The position numbers and the translations under genes are program-made. The notes beneath the pieces were generated by a model. That model had not been told where the DNA came from. It did no database searches and was given only the letters and a program-made list of their open reading frames with translations. Shown here one piece after another: positions 8,206 through 17,821 of a stretch of 64,000 nucleotides of DNA (position 1 is its first letter; each line of letters opens with the position of its first letter). The stretch is from Thalassotalea euphylliae (GTDB lineage: Bacteria; Pseudomonadota; Gammaproteobacteria; Enterobacterales; Alteromonadaceae): assembly GCF_003390335.1 (NCBI RefSeq), contig NZ_QUOU01000001.1, positions 3,162,001 through 3,226,000 of the forward strand. Direction: 5' to 3'.

Positions 8206-8224
8206 AATTTAGCGGCGCGTATTA
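8206..8224 (-). promoter_or_regulatory. candidate rpsB promoter, -10 and discriminator
   Basis: A TAATAC hexamer (8219-8224, minus strand) is followed directly by GCGCCGCTAAATT (8206-8218). This 13-base stretch is identical to that at the pyrH promoter candidate. The GC-rich discriminator suggests stringent control. The -35 box is weak. Confidence 0.45.
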
Positions 8225-8582
8225 TTCCACATCAATCACCTAAACACCAGCAAAACACAGCACTGATGTGCACATTTAATAGACAGGTAACTTAGTCGCA
8301 ACATTTCATCGCAACAGGCAAGCCTTAGCATGCCCAAACGCGCTTAACTCAGCCAATTCCACTACGTTGAATTAGCGAAGCTTTTCAAGTGACTAGGTAA
8401 AGACTAGCTAAAACTAGCAATTACAAAAAATTACGGTAAATAACTGAGCAAAGCGCATACTAACGCGCACTCACTTGCTCACGCCTTAACTCGTTCACAA
8501 GCACTAAACACGACGAGTAAACGCAAAAAACTTTCACGATAAACTTTTACCCAAAAACTTTCACCCAAAAACAAGGACAATA
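8225..8582. other. intergenic region, nothing recognised
   Basis: About 360 bp between the rpsB promoter and the small barrel gene. No gene-like frame was seen. Close to the downstream ATG there is a short imperfect repeat, ACTTTTACCCAAAAAC / ACTTTCACCCAAAAAC. Confidence 0.5.
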
Positions 8583-9056
8583 ATGAACAAGTTCACCACC
8601 ACCATGGCTTTTGCCACACTTTCAATCAGTAGCCTCTTCCCATCGGCAAGTGTTGCGGCAGACGATGCCAAACATATTCCCGGCATTTTTATCGGTGCAA
8701 CACATATCGAAAGTGAAACTGAGTTTACCTTTGGCTTTGAATACGAGTACAAGCTTGACGCCCAATGGGGTGTAGGTGCGGTATTTGAGCGCACTAATGA
8801 TGGTGCCCATAGCGATGGCGTCGCCGTAGGGTTAGCAGCACTTTACTACCACCCAATAAAAAACGTGCGTTTAGGGGCTGGTATTGGCGAAGAGCGCATT
8901 GGCGGTGCACACCCGCACGATGAAACACTGTATCGTTTGAGTGCATCGTACGATTTTCACGTCGCTGAGTTTGGTCTTGCGCCAACCATTGCCGTTGATT
9001 TTATTGACAACGAAGAAGCCATTGTATTTGGCGTAGCGGTTACCAGACCGTTTTAG
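8583..9056 (+). CDS. small outer-membrane beta-barrel-like protein
   Basis: A 157-residue exported protein. The signal peptide covers residues 1-24 (cleavage near SVAA-DD). The mature part has alternating strand patterns rich in Gly and aromatic residues (FGFEYEYKLDAQWGVGAVFE, LGAGIGEERIGG) and ends V-T-R-P-F, typical of an eight-stranded outer-membrane barrel. No specific family was recognised and no enzyme motif is visible. The gene stands alone between rpsB and map, where many relatives have a direct divergent rpsB/map boundary. Confidence 0.6.
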   Translation: MNKFTTTMAFATLSISSLFPSASVAADDAKHIPGIFIGATHIESETEFTFGFEYEYKLDAQWGVGAVFERTNDGAHSDGVAVGLAALYYHPIKNVRLGAGIGEERIGGAHPHDETLYRLSASYDFHVAEFGLAPTIAVDFIDNEEAIVFGVAVTRPF

Positions 9057-9162
9057 AGCAAACCTGTTTGTAACGCGGCGCTGTATCAGCTGCTTTTATT
9101 AATATGCTCCAAGCAATTCAACTGGCAATTTAGCTGTCAAGTAGTCGTTGTAAAACCGCTAG

Positions 9163-9210
9163 GCTGGTGATTAACCATAGTAATTACTATCGACCATAGT
9201 AATCACCAGC
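9163..9210. repeat. inverted repeat with nested direct repeats
   Basis: Perfect 11-base arms GCTGGTGATTA (9163-9173) and TAATCACCAGC (9200-9210) enclose two copies of ACCATAGTAAT (from 9174 and 9193). There is no T-tract after it, so it is not a typical terminator. It lies about 60 bp before the DsbA-fold gene and could be an operator. Confidence 0.5.
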
Positions 9211-9267
9211 GACACCAGCTAAAATTAGCCCCATTAATTACTTCCATCGCAATAGAGATTTACGCCA

Positions 9268-9870
9268 ATGGCCACTGAGCTATTTTTTATTTACGACAGC
9301 CACTGCCCGTGGAGTTATGCCACCACCAATTTAGTGAGCGCTGTTGCCGAGAAATTGCCAAAAGTAAAAATTCACTTCTTACACAGTGGTTTATACGACG
9401 GTGAAGACAAAATCACACGAAAAATCACCAACCAAGTGAGTGAGCTAAGTAACCTTAAATTTGGCGACAAATACCTAGCCAAGTTAAACGAAACGAAAGA
9501 CAGCACCTTAGGTGCAAACTTAATGGCGTGGTCGCAAGCCAAGTGTCCTGAAAAGTCACTGGCGATTTTACAGGCAATGCAACAAGCGCATTTTCAACAA
9601 GGCAACCCATTAACCAACGCTGACGATGTGGCTGATATCGTCGAGCAACTAAAGTTATCACCTTCAAGTAAGTGCTTGCAGTCTGACAAGTTTGTTAAAG
9701 ACGCAGAGTTTATGCTGGCTGATATTGAAGAGATTCAAGACATTATTGGCACGCGTGCAATCCCAGCGTTATTACTTGCCCACAATGATGATTTAGTTTT
9801 ACTGAATCACAACCTTTACCTGTTAGAGCCATCAGCCATTGTTGATGCGATTAACGAAGAAATAAAGTAA
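9268..9870 (+). CDS. DsbA-family thioredoxin-fold protein
   Basis: A 200-residue cytoplasmic protein of the DsbA/FrnE-type thioredoxin superfamily. It opens LFFIYDSHCPWSYATT, placing a C-P-W-S active-site motif at residues 13-16 after the first strand. The helical insert contains NLMAWSQAK, and the cis-proline motif is R-A-I-P-A (near residue 163). The single cysteine in CPWS suggests a monothiol oxidoreductase or glutathione-dependent isomerase rather than a disulfide oxidase. There is no signal peptide. It is followed by a strong terminator, so it forms a single-gene unit. Confidence 0.75.
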   Translation: MATELFFIYDSHCPWSYATTNLVSAVAEKLPKVKIHFLHSGLYDGEDKITRKITNQVSELSNLKFGDKYLAKLNETKDSTLGANLMAWSQAKCPEKSLAILQAMQQAHFQQGNPLTNADDVADIVEQLKLSPSSKCLQSDKFVKDAEFMLADIEEIQDIIGTRAIPALLLAHNDDLVLLNHNLYLLEPSAIVDAINEEIK

Positions 9871-9920
9871 TACCCGATTAGCTGCTTTGACAAAGCTCCA
9901 AGCAACTCACAAATCCCAAA

Positions 9921-9958
9921 AGCGCCAAATGTTTTTCCCAGCATTTGGCGCTTTTTTT
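9921..9958 (+). terminator. terminator after DsbA-family gene
   Basis: An 11-base stem AGCGCCAAATG (9921-9931) / CATTTGGCGCT (9942-9952) is followed by a run of Ts. It is a strong intrinsic terminator on the plus strand. Confidence 0.9.
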
Positions 9959-10201
9959 ATTGAGCCTCTCGCCAGTTCCTTGCACGTATCACGCCTTCTG
10001 GCCAGACGACGATTACTGACGCTATCAATTAGCTTTATTCAGCTGCTGAATTGGTATTATTCGCTTTTTATTAAATTGAGCGATAAACCCCATTCTCGCT
10101 TAATACGTTTAGTGATTTGATAAGCAAAACCAACCATTGGGAAAGCCCTTAAAAACATGTAGAATGTGGGCAATTTTATTTGAGAAAATATAGAGAATTA
10201 A

Positions 10202-10990
10202 ATGACGATTCCGATTAAAAGTCAGGAAGAAATTGAAAAAATGCGCGTTGCAGGCAAGCTTGCCTCTCAAGTATTAGAAATGATCGAGCCGCACGTGAAA
10301 GCTGGCGTAACCACCGACGAGCTGAACACCATTTGCGCGGAATATACCGAGAAAGTGCAAGAAGCCATCTCTGCACCGCTTAACTACCACGGTTTTCCAA
10401 AGTCAATTTGTACCTCAGTCAACCACGTTGTTTGTCACGGTATTCCTGACGGCACCGCACTCAAAGACGGCGACATTATCAATATCGATATCACAGTGAT
10501 CAAAGACGGTTACCACGGTGACACCAGCAAAATGTTCTTAATTGGTGACGTATCACCAGAAGATCGCCGATTATGCCGTATCACCCAAGAAGCACTCTAC
10601 ACAGGGTTGAAAAAAGTGAAGCCAGGTGTTGCTTTTGGTGAGATTGGCGCAGCAATCCAGAAGTTTATTAAAAAATCGGGTCGCTTCGGCATCGTTAAAG
10701 AATATTGTGGTCACGGTATTGGTGCTCAGTTCCACGAAGACCCGCAAATTGTGCATTACAAAAACAACGATAAAACCAAAATCCAAGAAGGCATGTGTTT
10801 TACCGTTGAACCGATGATTAACATGGGCAAGGCTGGCACGATTTTAGACAAGGAAGACAACTGGACGGTTTACACGGTTGACGGTAAAAAGTCAGCACAG
10901 TGGGAGCACACCATTTTAGTGACCAAAACCGGTTGTGAAATCTTGACTTTGCGCAGCGATGATACCATCCCGCGCCAGTTACACAACTAA
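10202..10990 (+). CDS. map: type I methionine aminopeptidase
   Basis: Removes the initiator methionine from nascent proteins. The 262-residue protein carries the five metal ligands of the family: D in NIDITVIKDGYHGDTSKMF (two Asp), H in EYCGHGIGAQFHEDP, E in FTVEPM and E in SAQWEHTILVT. The start MTIPIKSQEEIEKMRVAGKLA is canonical. It is followed by glnD after 39 bp in the same direction, as in E. coli. Confidence 0.98.
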   Translation: MTIPIKSQEEIEKMRVAGKLASQVLEMIEPHVKAGVTTDELNTICAEYTEKVQEAISAPLNYHGFPKSICTSVNHVVCHGIPDGTALKDGDIINIDITVIKDGYHGDTSKMFLIGDVSPEDRRLCRITQEALYTGLKKVKPGVAFGEIGAAIQKFIKKSGRFGIVKEYCGHGIGAQFHEDPQIVHYKNNDKTKIQEGMCFTVEPMINMGKAGTILDKEDNWTVYTVDGKKSAQWEHTILVTKTGCEILTLRSDDTIPRQLHN

Positions 10991-11029
10991 TCCGTCAGAC
11001 GATTAACTAAACAATCTAAAAGCATTACT

Positions 11030-13654
11030 GTGGAAAATAACAACTTCATACCCAGTCATTTTCAAACGCCACTGTGTGTCACGGCACCGACGATGACCAG
11101 TGCTCAAGTCTGCACATTAAGCCAAGACTTCAACCAGTGGCTGCTCACTATTTTTATCGAAGAAGACATGGAAAACTTGGTACGCGCGCGTGCCGATTTT
11201 GTTGATTTAGTGCTCACTAAACTGTGGGTACAACATCAGCTTGACGAATATCAACTGAGCTTGATTGCCGTTGGCGGTTATGGCCGTGGCGAACTGCACC
11301 CACATTCCGATGTTGATATTTTGCTACTCACTCAGCAAAGCATTGAAAAGGATCTCGAAGAAAAAATTGGTGCCTTTATAACCCAGCTCTGGGACGTAAA
11401 GTTTGATATTGGCCACAGTGTGCGCGATGTGCAAGAGTGTTTGAAGCAAGCCGTTAACGATGTCACCATCGCCACTAATTTGATGGAAATGCGCTTAATT
11501 TGCGGCAACCAAGCACTTGCCGAGCAATTACAGCCGCTATTGCAAGAGGATGTGTTTTGGACGTCAGAAAAATTCTTTATCGCCAAGCGCGAAGAGCAGT
11601 TTAAACGTCACAATCAATATCACGGCGCTTCCTATACACTGGAGCCTAATTTAAAAGCCAATCCCGGTGGTTTACGCGATATTCAAACAGTTGCTTGGGT
11701 CGCTAAACGCCATTTTATGGCGAACTCACTAGCTGAACTGGTTGAGCACAAGTATCTGACATTAAACGAGTTTACGGAACTTATTGAATGTCAGGATTAC
11801 TTGTGGCGGATGCGCTTTGCCTTGCATCATGTCGCGGGTCGCAGTGAAAACCGTTTGCTCTTTGATTACCAAGCCGACGTGGCGAAAATGATGGGCTTTG
11901 GCAGTGCCGGTAAAAAATCGGTTGAGCGCATGATGAAGCGCTTTTTCCGCATTATCGGCCGTGTTTCTGAGTTAAACAAAATGCTCCTTCAACATTTTGA
12001 AGAAGAGATTTTGGTTAACAAAACCAAGCCGGAAGTTGTCGAACTTAACAAAGACTTTTCGGTTGTTGGTGGCCTGATCAAGGTCAGCAGCAATCGCTTG
12101 TTTATGCGCCCCGTTAAAATCATGGAAATGTTTTTAACCATTGCACAAAATCCTATTATCAAAGGCTTACACTCTGAAACCCTACGCGCTCTGCGCAATG
12201 CTCGTCGCCGCTTGGTTTCACGGTTGAACGACTACGAAGAAAACCGCCGCATTTTCATTGAAATTATCAAGCACCCGCGCGGTCTAGGCTTAGCTTTTAC
12301 CCTAATGCACAGACACAGTATTTTAGGGGCTTACTTACCAGAATGGCGCTCTATTGTTGGGCAAATGCAGTTTGACTTGTTCCACGCTTATTCTGTTGAC
12401 GAGCACAGCTATCGCCTGATCAAAAACCTGTATCGCTTTAGCCAACCTGAGCACAACCATGAATTCCCGCGCTGTAGTAAGATTGTGCAACGTATTCGCA
12501 AGCCGGAAGTCTTGTATTTAGCGGGTATTTTCCATGATATCGCCAAAGGGCGAGGTGGTGATCACGCCGAACTTGGCGCGGTCGATGCGCTTAACTTTGC
12601 CAAAGAGCACAAACTTAACGATCACGACGGTCGTATGATTGCTTGGTTAGTGCAACAGCATTTATTAATGTCAGTAACCGCTCAGCGCCGTGATATTTCT
12701 GACCCAGATGTCATTAAGCAATTTGGCGAGATTGTGCGCGATGAGGCACACTTAGATTACCTGTATTGTTTAACGGTGGCCGATATGCGCGCCACCAACG
12801 AAAGTTTGTGGAACAGCTGGAAAGCTAACCTACTTGAAGAGCTATACCTTGCCACTAAGCGCGCTTTTAGACGTGGCCTAGAGAAGCCGGTTGATTTAGC
12901 TGACCAAATTCGTGAAAACGAGCAACAAGCACAAGAGCTATTGCTGGCTGATGGCGTTGAAGCGCAGGCAATCGCTAACCTCTGGCAAGAGTTTAATACC
13001 GACTACTTCTTGCGCTACACGCCAACGCAAATTGCTTGGCATACCCAGCATATTCTTGGCCACGATCGCAGCAAACCTTTGGTGTTGGTTAGTCCCAAAC
13101 CGTATCGCGGTGGCACGGAAGTGTTTATCTTCACCAAAGAACGCTCAAATATTTTCGCCAATACGGTCGCCCTGCTCGGTAGCAAAAAACTGTCGATCCA
13201 CGATGCTAAAATTATTACCAGCAACACGGGCTATACAGTAAATACTTTTGTGGTGTTAGATCATCAATCTAAGGCAATTACCGACGAGTCACGCCAACAG
13301 GAAATTTCGCGTTTATTGGCGTCACGCTTGAGCCAAGAAACGTTGGCGACCATTGAAGTACAACCGGTATCGAAGCGCTTGCAAACCTTTAACCTGAAAA
13401 CTCAAGTCAGTTTTATTCAAACGGATGATGACAGCACAACACTACTGGAAATAATTACCACCGACAGACCAGGTTTACTGGCCAGTTTCGCGCAAGTGTT
13501 TAGCGACCTAAAACTGACCATTCACAGTGCTAAAATCACCACCTTTGGTGAGCGTGCAGAAGACGTATTTACGGTATCCAACGGCGAGGGCCAAGCACTT
13601 ACCGACACAGAACAACAACTATTAAACGAACGTCTATGTGACGATATCGTTTAA
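11030..13654 (+). CDS. glnD: bifunctional uridylyltransferase / uridylyl-removing enzyme
   Basis: GlnD senses glutamine and uridylylates or deuridylylates PII proteins to control nitrogen assimilation. The 874-residue protein starts with GTG. The nucleotidyltransferase motif GGYGRGELHPHSDVD lies at residues 82-96. An HD domain (AGIFHDIAKGRGGDH) lies near 500. Two ACT domains follow, near 690-770 (VFIFTKERSNIFANTVALL) and 800-874 (TTDRPGLLASFAQVF). Length matches E. coli GlnD (890). It sits between map and dapD, the conserved order. Confidence 0.98.
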   Translation: MENNNFIPSHFQTPLCVTAPTMTSAQVCTLSQDFNQWLLTIFIEEDMENLVRARADFVDLVLTKLWVQHQLDEYQLSLIAVGGYGRGELHPHSDVDILLLTQQSIEKDLEEKIGAFITQLWDVKFDIGHSVRDVQECLKQAVNDVTIATNLMEMRLICGNQALAEQLQPLLQEDVFWTSEKFFIAKREEQFKRHNQYHGASYTLEPNLKANPGGLRDIQTVAWVAKRHFMANSLAELVEHKYLTLNEFTELIECQDYLWRMRFALHHVAGRSENRLLFDYQADVAKMMGFGSAGKKSVERMMKRFFRIIGRVSELNKMLLQHFEEEILVNKTKPEVVELNKDFSVVGGLIKVSSNRLFMRPVKIMEMFLTIAQNPIIKGLHSETLRALRNARRRLVSRLNDYEENRRIFIEIIKHPRGLGLAFTLMHRHSILGAYLPEWRSIVGQMQFDLFHAYSVDEHSYRLIKNLYRFSQPEHNHEFPRCSKIVQRIRKPEVLYLAGIFHDIAKGRGGDHAELGAVDALNFAKEHKLNDHDGRMIAWLVQQHLLMSVTAQRRDISDPDVIKQFGEIVRDEAHLDYLYCLTVADMRATNESLWNSWKANLLEELYLATKRAFRRGLEKPVDLADQIRENEQQAQELLLADGVEAQAIANLWQEFNTDYFLRYTPTQIAWHTQHILGHDRSKPLVLVSPKPYRGGTEVFIFTKERSNIFANTVALLGSKKLSIHDAKIITSNTGYTVNTFVVLDHQSKAITDESRQQEISRLLASRLSQETLATIEVQPVSKRLQTFNLKTQVSFIQTDDDSTTLLEIITTDRPGLLASFAQVFSDLKLTIHSAKITTFGERAEDVFTVSNGEGQALTDTEQQLLNERLCDDIV

Positions 13655-13671
13655 CTAACGAAGGATTTACC

Positions 13672-14517
13672 ATGCAAAATCAAGAGATAACAAACTTGCA
13701 AGCAACGATTGAACAAGCGTTTGAAAATCGCATGTCAATTACACCAGCAACGGTGACCGATGACGTTAAAGCGGCAGTTTTAGCGGCACTTGCCGCCTTA
13801 AATGATGGCTCAGCGCGTGTCGCTGAAAAAGTTGCCGGCGAATGGGTCGTTCACCAGTGGCTTAAAAAAGCGGTATTGCTGAGCTTCCGCATTTGGGACA
13901 ACGAGGTGATTGACGGTGCTGAAAGCAAGTTTTTCGATAAAGTGCCATTAAAATACACGAATTACACACAAGCCATGTTCGAGGCTGACGGTGTGCGTGT
14001 TGTCCCACCAGCAACCGTTCGAACGGGCAGCTACGTGGGTAAAAACGTGGTCGTGATGCCTAGCTACGTTAACATTGGCGCTTACGTTGATGAAGGTACT
14101 ATGGTCGACACATGGGCAACTGTTGGCTCGTGCGCGCAAATTGGTAAAAATGTGCATTTATCTGGCGGTGTTGGTATTGGTGGTGTGTTAGAGCCACTGC
14201 AAGCTGGCCCAACCATTATTGAAGACAACTGCTTTATTGGCGCGCGCTCTGAAATCGTTGAAGGTGTTGTCGTTGAAGGAGGTGCGGTGATCTCAATGGG
14301 CGTTTACATCGGCCAAAGCACGCGTATTTTCGATCGCGAAACCGGTGAAACACACTATGGCCGTGTACCGGCAGGCTCTGTCGTGGTGCCAGGTAACTTG
14401 CCATCAAAATGTGGTACTTACAGCTTGTACGCCGCCATTATCGTGAAGAAAGTGGATGCAAAAACACGCGCTAAAGTTGGTATTAATGCCCTACTGCGTT
14501 CTGTTTCTGACGAATAA
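13672..14517 (+). CDS. dapD: tetrahydrodipicolinate N-succinyltransferase
   Basis: Catalyses succinyl-CoA-dependent acylation of tetrahydrodipicolinate in lysine and diaminopimelate synthesis. The 281-residue protein has an N-terminal helical part and a left-handed beta-helix of hexapeptide repeats (VVMPSYVNIGAYVDEGT, GGVGIGGVLEPLQAGP). The motif NCFIGARSEIVEGV is the family signature. It starts 18 bp after glnD and is followed by a terminator, so map-glnD-dapD is probably one unit. Confidence 0.98.
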   Translation: MQNQEITNLQATIEQAFENRMSITPATVTDDVKAAVLAALAALNDGSARVAEKVAGEWVVHQWLKKAVLLSFRIWDNEVIDGAESKFFDKVPLKYTNYTQAMFEADGVRVVPPATVRTGSYVGKNVVVMPSYVNIGAYVDEGTMVDTWATVGSCAQIGKNVHLSGGVGIGGVLEPLQAGPTIIEDNCFIGARSEIVEGVVVEGGAVISMGVYIGQSTRIFDRETGETHYGRVPAGSVVVPGNLPSKCGTYSLYAAIIVKKVDAKTRAKVGINALLRSVSDE

Positions 14518-14602
14518 AAGTGATGAGTAAAAGTAAAGAATAACAGTCATCAAGGGCGATTAGGTTAAGCTTGTGACACGAACTTAACCTGACTGAACCA
14601 TC

Positions 14603-14644
14603 AAGCGCTAGATTTTTGACAGTAAAAATCTAGCGCTTTTTTTA
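14603..14644 (+). terminator. terminator after dapD
   Basis: Fifteen-base perfect arms (14603-14617 and 14624-14638, starting AAGCGCTAGA) with a six-base loop, followed by a T-run. Confidence 0.93.
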
Positions 14645-14806
14645 TGGGATAACACATCGTATTTGAGGCATAAAACGAACAAGGATAGAAATTAAAATTG
14701 CATTATATTTAATCACTTATCATTAAAAACTAAGTGTCAAAAATGCATTGGTACACAGCTTGCTGAATGGTAGTTAGACAATCCATAGAAACCATCAGTA
14801 GCGACC

Positions 14807-15184
14807 ATGAAAGTTATTAGCCAGTTAGTTACCTTAGCCTGTGTTTTAGTATTGAGCGCTTGCTCAAGTACCGAGAATCTTGCATATCAAGACTACCAAA
14901 AGCCATTAACTAACGATACTGAACTCCTCATTAGTTTATTAAAGCGCCCTACCACGGCGGATCAAATTATGATGGCACAGTTTGAGCAAACACGAAACGA
15001 GGCGCTTGGCCGACAAAATGTGGGTTATGTGATGATTACGGGTGAGCGCGATAACAAAGCGCCAGCAACTGAGCGTGCTAAACACCGCCTTGATTGGCTA
15101 TATGACCACTACAGCCGCCAGTATAATACCCAGTTTGTGAGCTTAACCGGTGGCGCTAGTAGTACGAAAAGCACGAAACTATAG
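14807..15184 (+). CDS. predicted lipoprotein, function unknown
   Basis: A 125-residue protein with a lipoprotein signal: hydrophobic LVTLACVLVLSAC, with the lipobox LSAC placing the lipidated Cys at residue 19. The mature part is short, mostly helical and charged (LKRPTTADQIMMAQFEQTR, AKHRLDWLYDHYSRQY). No family was recognised. It stands alone between the dapD terminator and the convergent truC gene. Confidence 0.65.
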   Translation: MKVISQLVTLACVLVLSACSSTENLAYQDYQKPLTNDTELLISLLKRPTTADQIMMAQFEQTRNEALGRQNVGYVMITGERDNKAPATERAKHRLDWLYDHYSRQYNTQFVSLTGGASSTKSTKL

Positions 15185-15264
15185 CCCTCTTAATAGATAT
15201 GGCTAGCATAGCTATGCTCGAACTAACGGATGGCATCAAAAGCCTAGACTTTGATACCTTGAAC

Positions 15265-16065
15265 CTAAACCTTGATACCTTGCCAGCCTAACTGTTCAAA
15301 TACCGATAACCACTGCTGATCAAACGCCGCTTCAATCACAAGCGGCTTTTTTGTCACTGGGTGTTCAAATGCCAGTGACTGTGCAAACAACATCAGACGA
15401 CGGTAACCAAATTCCTCAGCGAAAAATGGATTTTGCTTGTTATCGCCGTAATTAACATCACCAATAATTGGAAAGCGCAGGTGAGCTAAATGGCGGCGAA
15501 TTTGATGACGACGCCCCGTTTCTGGGCTCGCTTTCACCAGAGAATAACGCACAGTATCGTAACGCCCCAATGGCTTATTGATAACACCTTGTGCAATGGT
15601 CGTGAATTGCGTAACGGCAGCTTGCGCTGGCTTATCTTCGCTAGCGTATTTATCGCCAATTTTATCCAGCTTTTCTTTTAGCGGGTAATCAACGCGTACT
15701 TGTTCCGCCAAAAAGCCACGTACCAAGGCATAGTAGGTTTTCTCGATATCGCGCGTAATAAACTTATCGTTTAGTGCCCTTGCCACCTCTTGATCAAGCG
15801 CAAACAACAGCACGCCGCTAGTTGGCTTATCGAGCCGATGAATGGGATAAACGTATTGGCCTATTTGGTCACGCAACAGCTGCAAAGCAAAATAGCGCTC
15901 GTGCCTATCTAAAAAACTGCGATGTACAAACAGACCTGCCGGTTTATTTATCGCAACTAAGTATTCATCTTGATAAAGAATTTCTAGTACGGGCTTTTGC
16001 GCTTCACACGCTGCTAAGTCTGCCAGCTCAGCTTGATTTTCGCTTTCCACTATCGACTTACTCAT
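15265..16065 (-). CDS. truC: tRNA pseudouridine(65) synthase TruC
   Basis: A pseudouridine synthase of the RluA/TruC group, predicted to modify U65 in tRNAs. It shows NKPAGLFVHRSFLDRHERYF and the catalytic HRLDKPTSG motif with its aspartate, then ETGRRHQIRRHLAHL and PIIGDVNYGD. The ATG at 16065 (M-S-K-S-I-V) overlaps the stop region of yqcC by 8 bp, which favours it over the upstream non-family start at 16122. That gives 266 residues, matching E. coli TruC (260). The yqcC-truC pairing is the same as in E. coli. Confidence 0.93.
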   Translation of the reverse strand: MSKSIVESENQAELADLAACEAQKPVLEILYQDEYLVAINKPAGLFVHRSFLDRHERYFALQLLRDQIGQYVYPIHRLDKPTSGVLLFALDQEVARALNDKFITRDIEKTYYALVRGFLAEQVRVDYPLKEKLDKIGDKYASEDKPAQAAVTQFTTIAQGVINKPLGRYDTVRYSLVKASPETGRRHQIRRHLAHLRFPIIGDVNYGDNKQNPFFAEEFGYRRLMLFAQSLAFEHPVTKKPLVIEAAFDQQWLSVFEQLGWQGIKV

Positions 16066-16414
16066 GACGTAAAAACTTCTGCTGTTGACGCTGACCACTG
16101 AGCAATTCATCAATATCGCCAATGATATTAATTAAATCTGCCGCTTTGTCTGATAAGCCGACAAACGCCTCTTCAGCCATCGGACATAATGCTATCTGTG
16201 TCGGTAGTGGCTGCAGGTTTTTAATTAACTGGTACATTTGTGGTAGGAAGATATATTGCAACCACTGTTCAAAACGCAAGGTATCAACACAAAAAGGTGC
16301 TGTGCTCATCAGCTTTTCAGGGCTAGGTTTTACTAAGCTCCAAAGCGTTAAGCGACGCAGCTCTTGCTCTAATTGATAAAGTAAATCGTCGATACTGTGT
16401 TGTTGAGAAGTCAT
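16058..16414 (-). CDS. yqcC: YqcC family protein
   Basis: A small 118-residue helical protein of the YqcC (DUF446) family. The family-typical part is the central FEQWLQYIFLPQMYQLI segment followed by LPTQIALCPMAEEAF. Its function is not established. It is translationally coupled to truC, which overlaps it by 8 bp, the conserved arrangement in gammaproteobacteria. That suggests a role linked to tRNA modification but proves nothing. Confidence 0.9.
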   Translation of the reverse strand: MTSQQHSIDDLLYQLEQELRRLTLWSLVKPSPEKLMSTAPFCVDTLRFEQWLQYIFLPQMYQLIKNLQPLPTQIALCPMAEEAFVGLSDKAADLINIIGDIDELLSGQRQQQKFLRHE

Positions 16415-16768
16415 TTAATGATTTGCAAACATTGGTCATGGTGTTAGCGCGGCATTATCGCCATATACCCAAACCACTTCAAGCTGCAAGTATCAGTACG
16501 TTTGTTACAGTACTCTGTAGAGTTAAGGTTTAGCTGTACTCTAATGAATAGTGATTAATGTTGGTTTAAAAACAATTTATGCTGCGTTGTTGATTTTGAT
16601 AAGGGGAAGCCATTATTAAAAACCAACGCCTTGCCTGCATGGACGCAGGTACTTAGGTTACGCAAGGAGCGATTAACCTGTGCCTAAATCGCTTTTAATT
16701 CCAACTGAAACTCGCATATTAAAGCGGCTTGGGTATAATTCGCCTCAAATTCGACTACTTTTTCAATT
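16415..16768. other. divergent intergenic region with small hairpins
   Basis: No gene was recognised here. The region contains two short inverted repeats: CCTGC/GCAGG (about 16637-16652) and AGCGATT/AATCGCT (about 16668-16692). These may belong to an intergenic repeat unit. The promoters of yqcC and the DUF3549 gene must lie here. Confidence 0.35.
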
Positions 16769-17779
16769 ATGGATCGCATCGATACTATCTCTGAGCTATT
16801 GCAATTTTCTGGCTCGCAATTCCGCATTTACGATATCGGCCGTAAAATTACTAAAATCAGTAAAGATGACTTTAACCGCGTCGAACAAAATATGATGCCC
16901 TACCCTTTTCCAAGCCAAGGGCATGCCCATATTGCGATTGCGTTTTGGCAAGCAAAATCGAAAGCACCTTATTTATGGTTTATCAAATTACCGCTAGATG
17001 AGCGCGGTCTGTTAAACCAAGGGGCGCGTAACCACTTTATTGCCATCATTATCGAAGCACTCGGCCAAGACTTAACCGTTGATCCAACAGAGAAACAAGA
17101 AGAGTTGCTTAATAGTAACCCATACCATATCACCCCAGCTGAATATAAATTGGCAGCGATAAATACACTCGTCAGAAAAGAGCTAAAGCAGCCGGCGAGC
17201 ATTCACTTCGAGCACTTTCAAGAATACGTAAACGGCCAATTAGCCTGGGATGAATGGCAAAGTATTGGTATTCAAGGGATCAGTGATTTAGCGGCGGAAA
17301 TGAATCAAACAAGTATCAGCGAAGCGGTGGCAAAAAACCTTGCTAACTTTGACACTAATGTACTCATTCCGTTTTGTCATGCACTGGAAAACCAGCAATT
17401 ACCGCTAAATGTGTTAGCGGCAATGATTGCATTGATTAAAACAACACAAAACAGCGAAATCAAAGCACAATTGATTAGAGCGCTTGCAAGCACAGCTGAG
17501 CACCCACATGTTGTCGCACTAATTGGCGAATTACTCGCTCAGCCTCAAGCGGATGATATTTATATCACGCTTGCTGGTCGTTGCTGGTTAGGGTTAAACG
17601 CAACAACGCTTGAGCAACTGTTATCACAGTTAGCAGATAAGCCTGATCTCGCACTATTCACTGCAATTTTTAAAGACCTAGTTGCAATTCCAGCCTTGCG
17701 ACCTCATGTCTTTGCTGTAATGCGCAGTGAAACTCGCAGTGATGCATTGGCGAAAGCCATTGGCCAGCTATTTGGTTAA
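16769..17779 (+). CDS. DUF3549 family protein
   Basis: A 336-residue soluble protein. The N-terminal part (ISELLQFSGSQFRIYDIGRK, DFNRVEQNMMPYPFPSQGHA, ...WFIKLPLDERGLL) matches the DUF3549 family of marine gammaproteobacteria. The C-terminal half is alpha-helical with HEAT-like repeats (LIRALASTAEHPHVVALIGEL). Function unknown. It is followed after 42 bp by a DUF3301 gene in the same direction, a pair that is conserved in relatives. Confidence 0.82.
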   Translation: MDRIDTISELLQFSGSQFRIYDIGRKITKISKDDFNRVEQNMMPYPFPSQGHAHIAIAFWQAKSKAPYLWFIKLPLDERGLLNQGARNHFIAIIIEALGQDLTVDPTEKQEELLNSNPYHITPAEYKLAAINTLVRKELKQPASIHFEHFQEYVNGQLAWDEWQSIGIQGISDLAAEMNQTSISEAVAKNLANFDTNVLIPFCHALENQQLPLNVLAAMIALIKTTQNSEIKAQLIRALASTAEHPHVVALIGELLAQPQADDIYITLAGRCWLGLNATTLEQLLSQLADKPDLALFTAIFKDLVAIPALRPHVFAVMRSETRSDALAKAIGQLFG

Positions 17780-17821
17780 CGCGAGCAACAAGATCAACAT
17801 CAAGAAGTAACTGAGAAACAT

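Noticed and set aside
9887..10120. 77-codon frame after the DsbA-family gene
   Set aside because: It runs straight through a strong intrinsic terminator and has no ribosome-binding site.
16680..16895. 71-codon frame overlapping the start of the DUF3549 gene
   Set aside because: It overlaps a clear family gene in another frame and has no support of its own.
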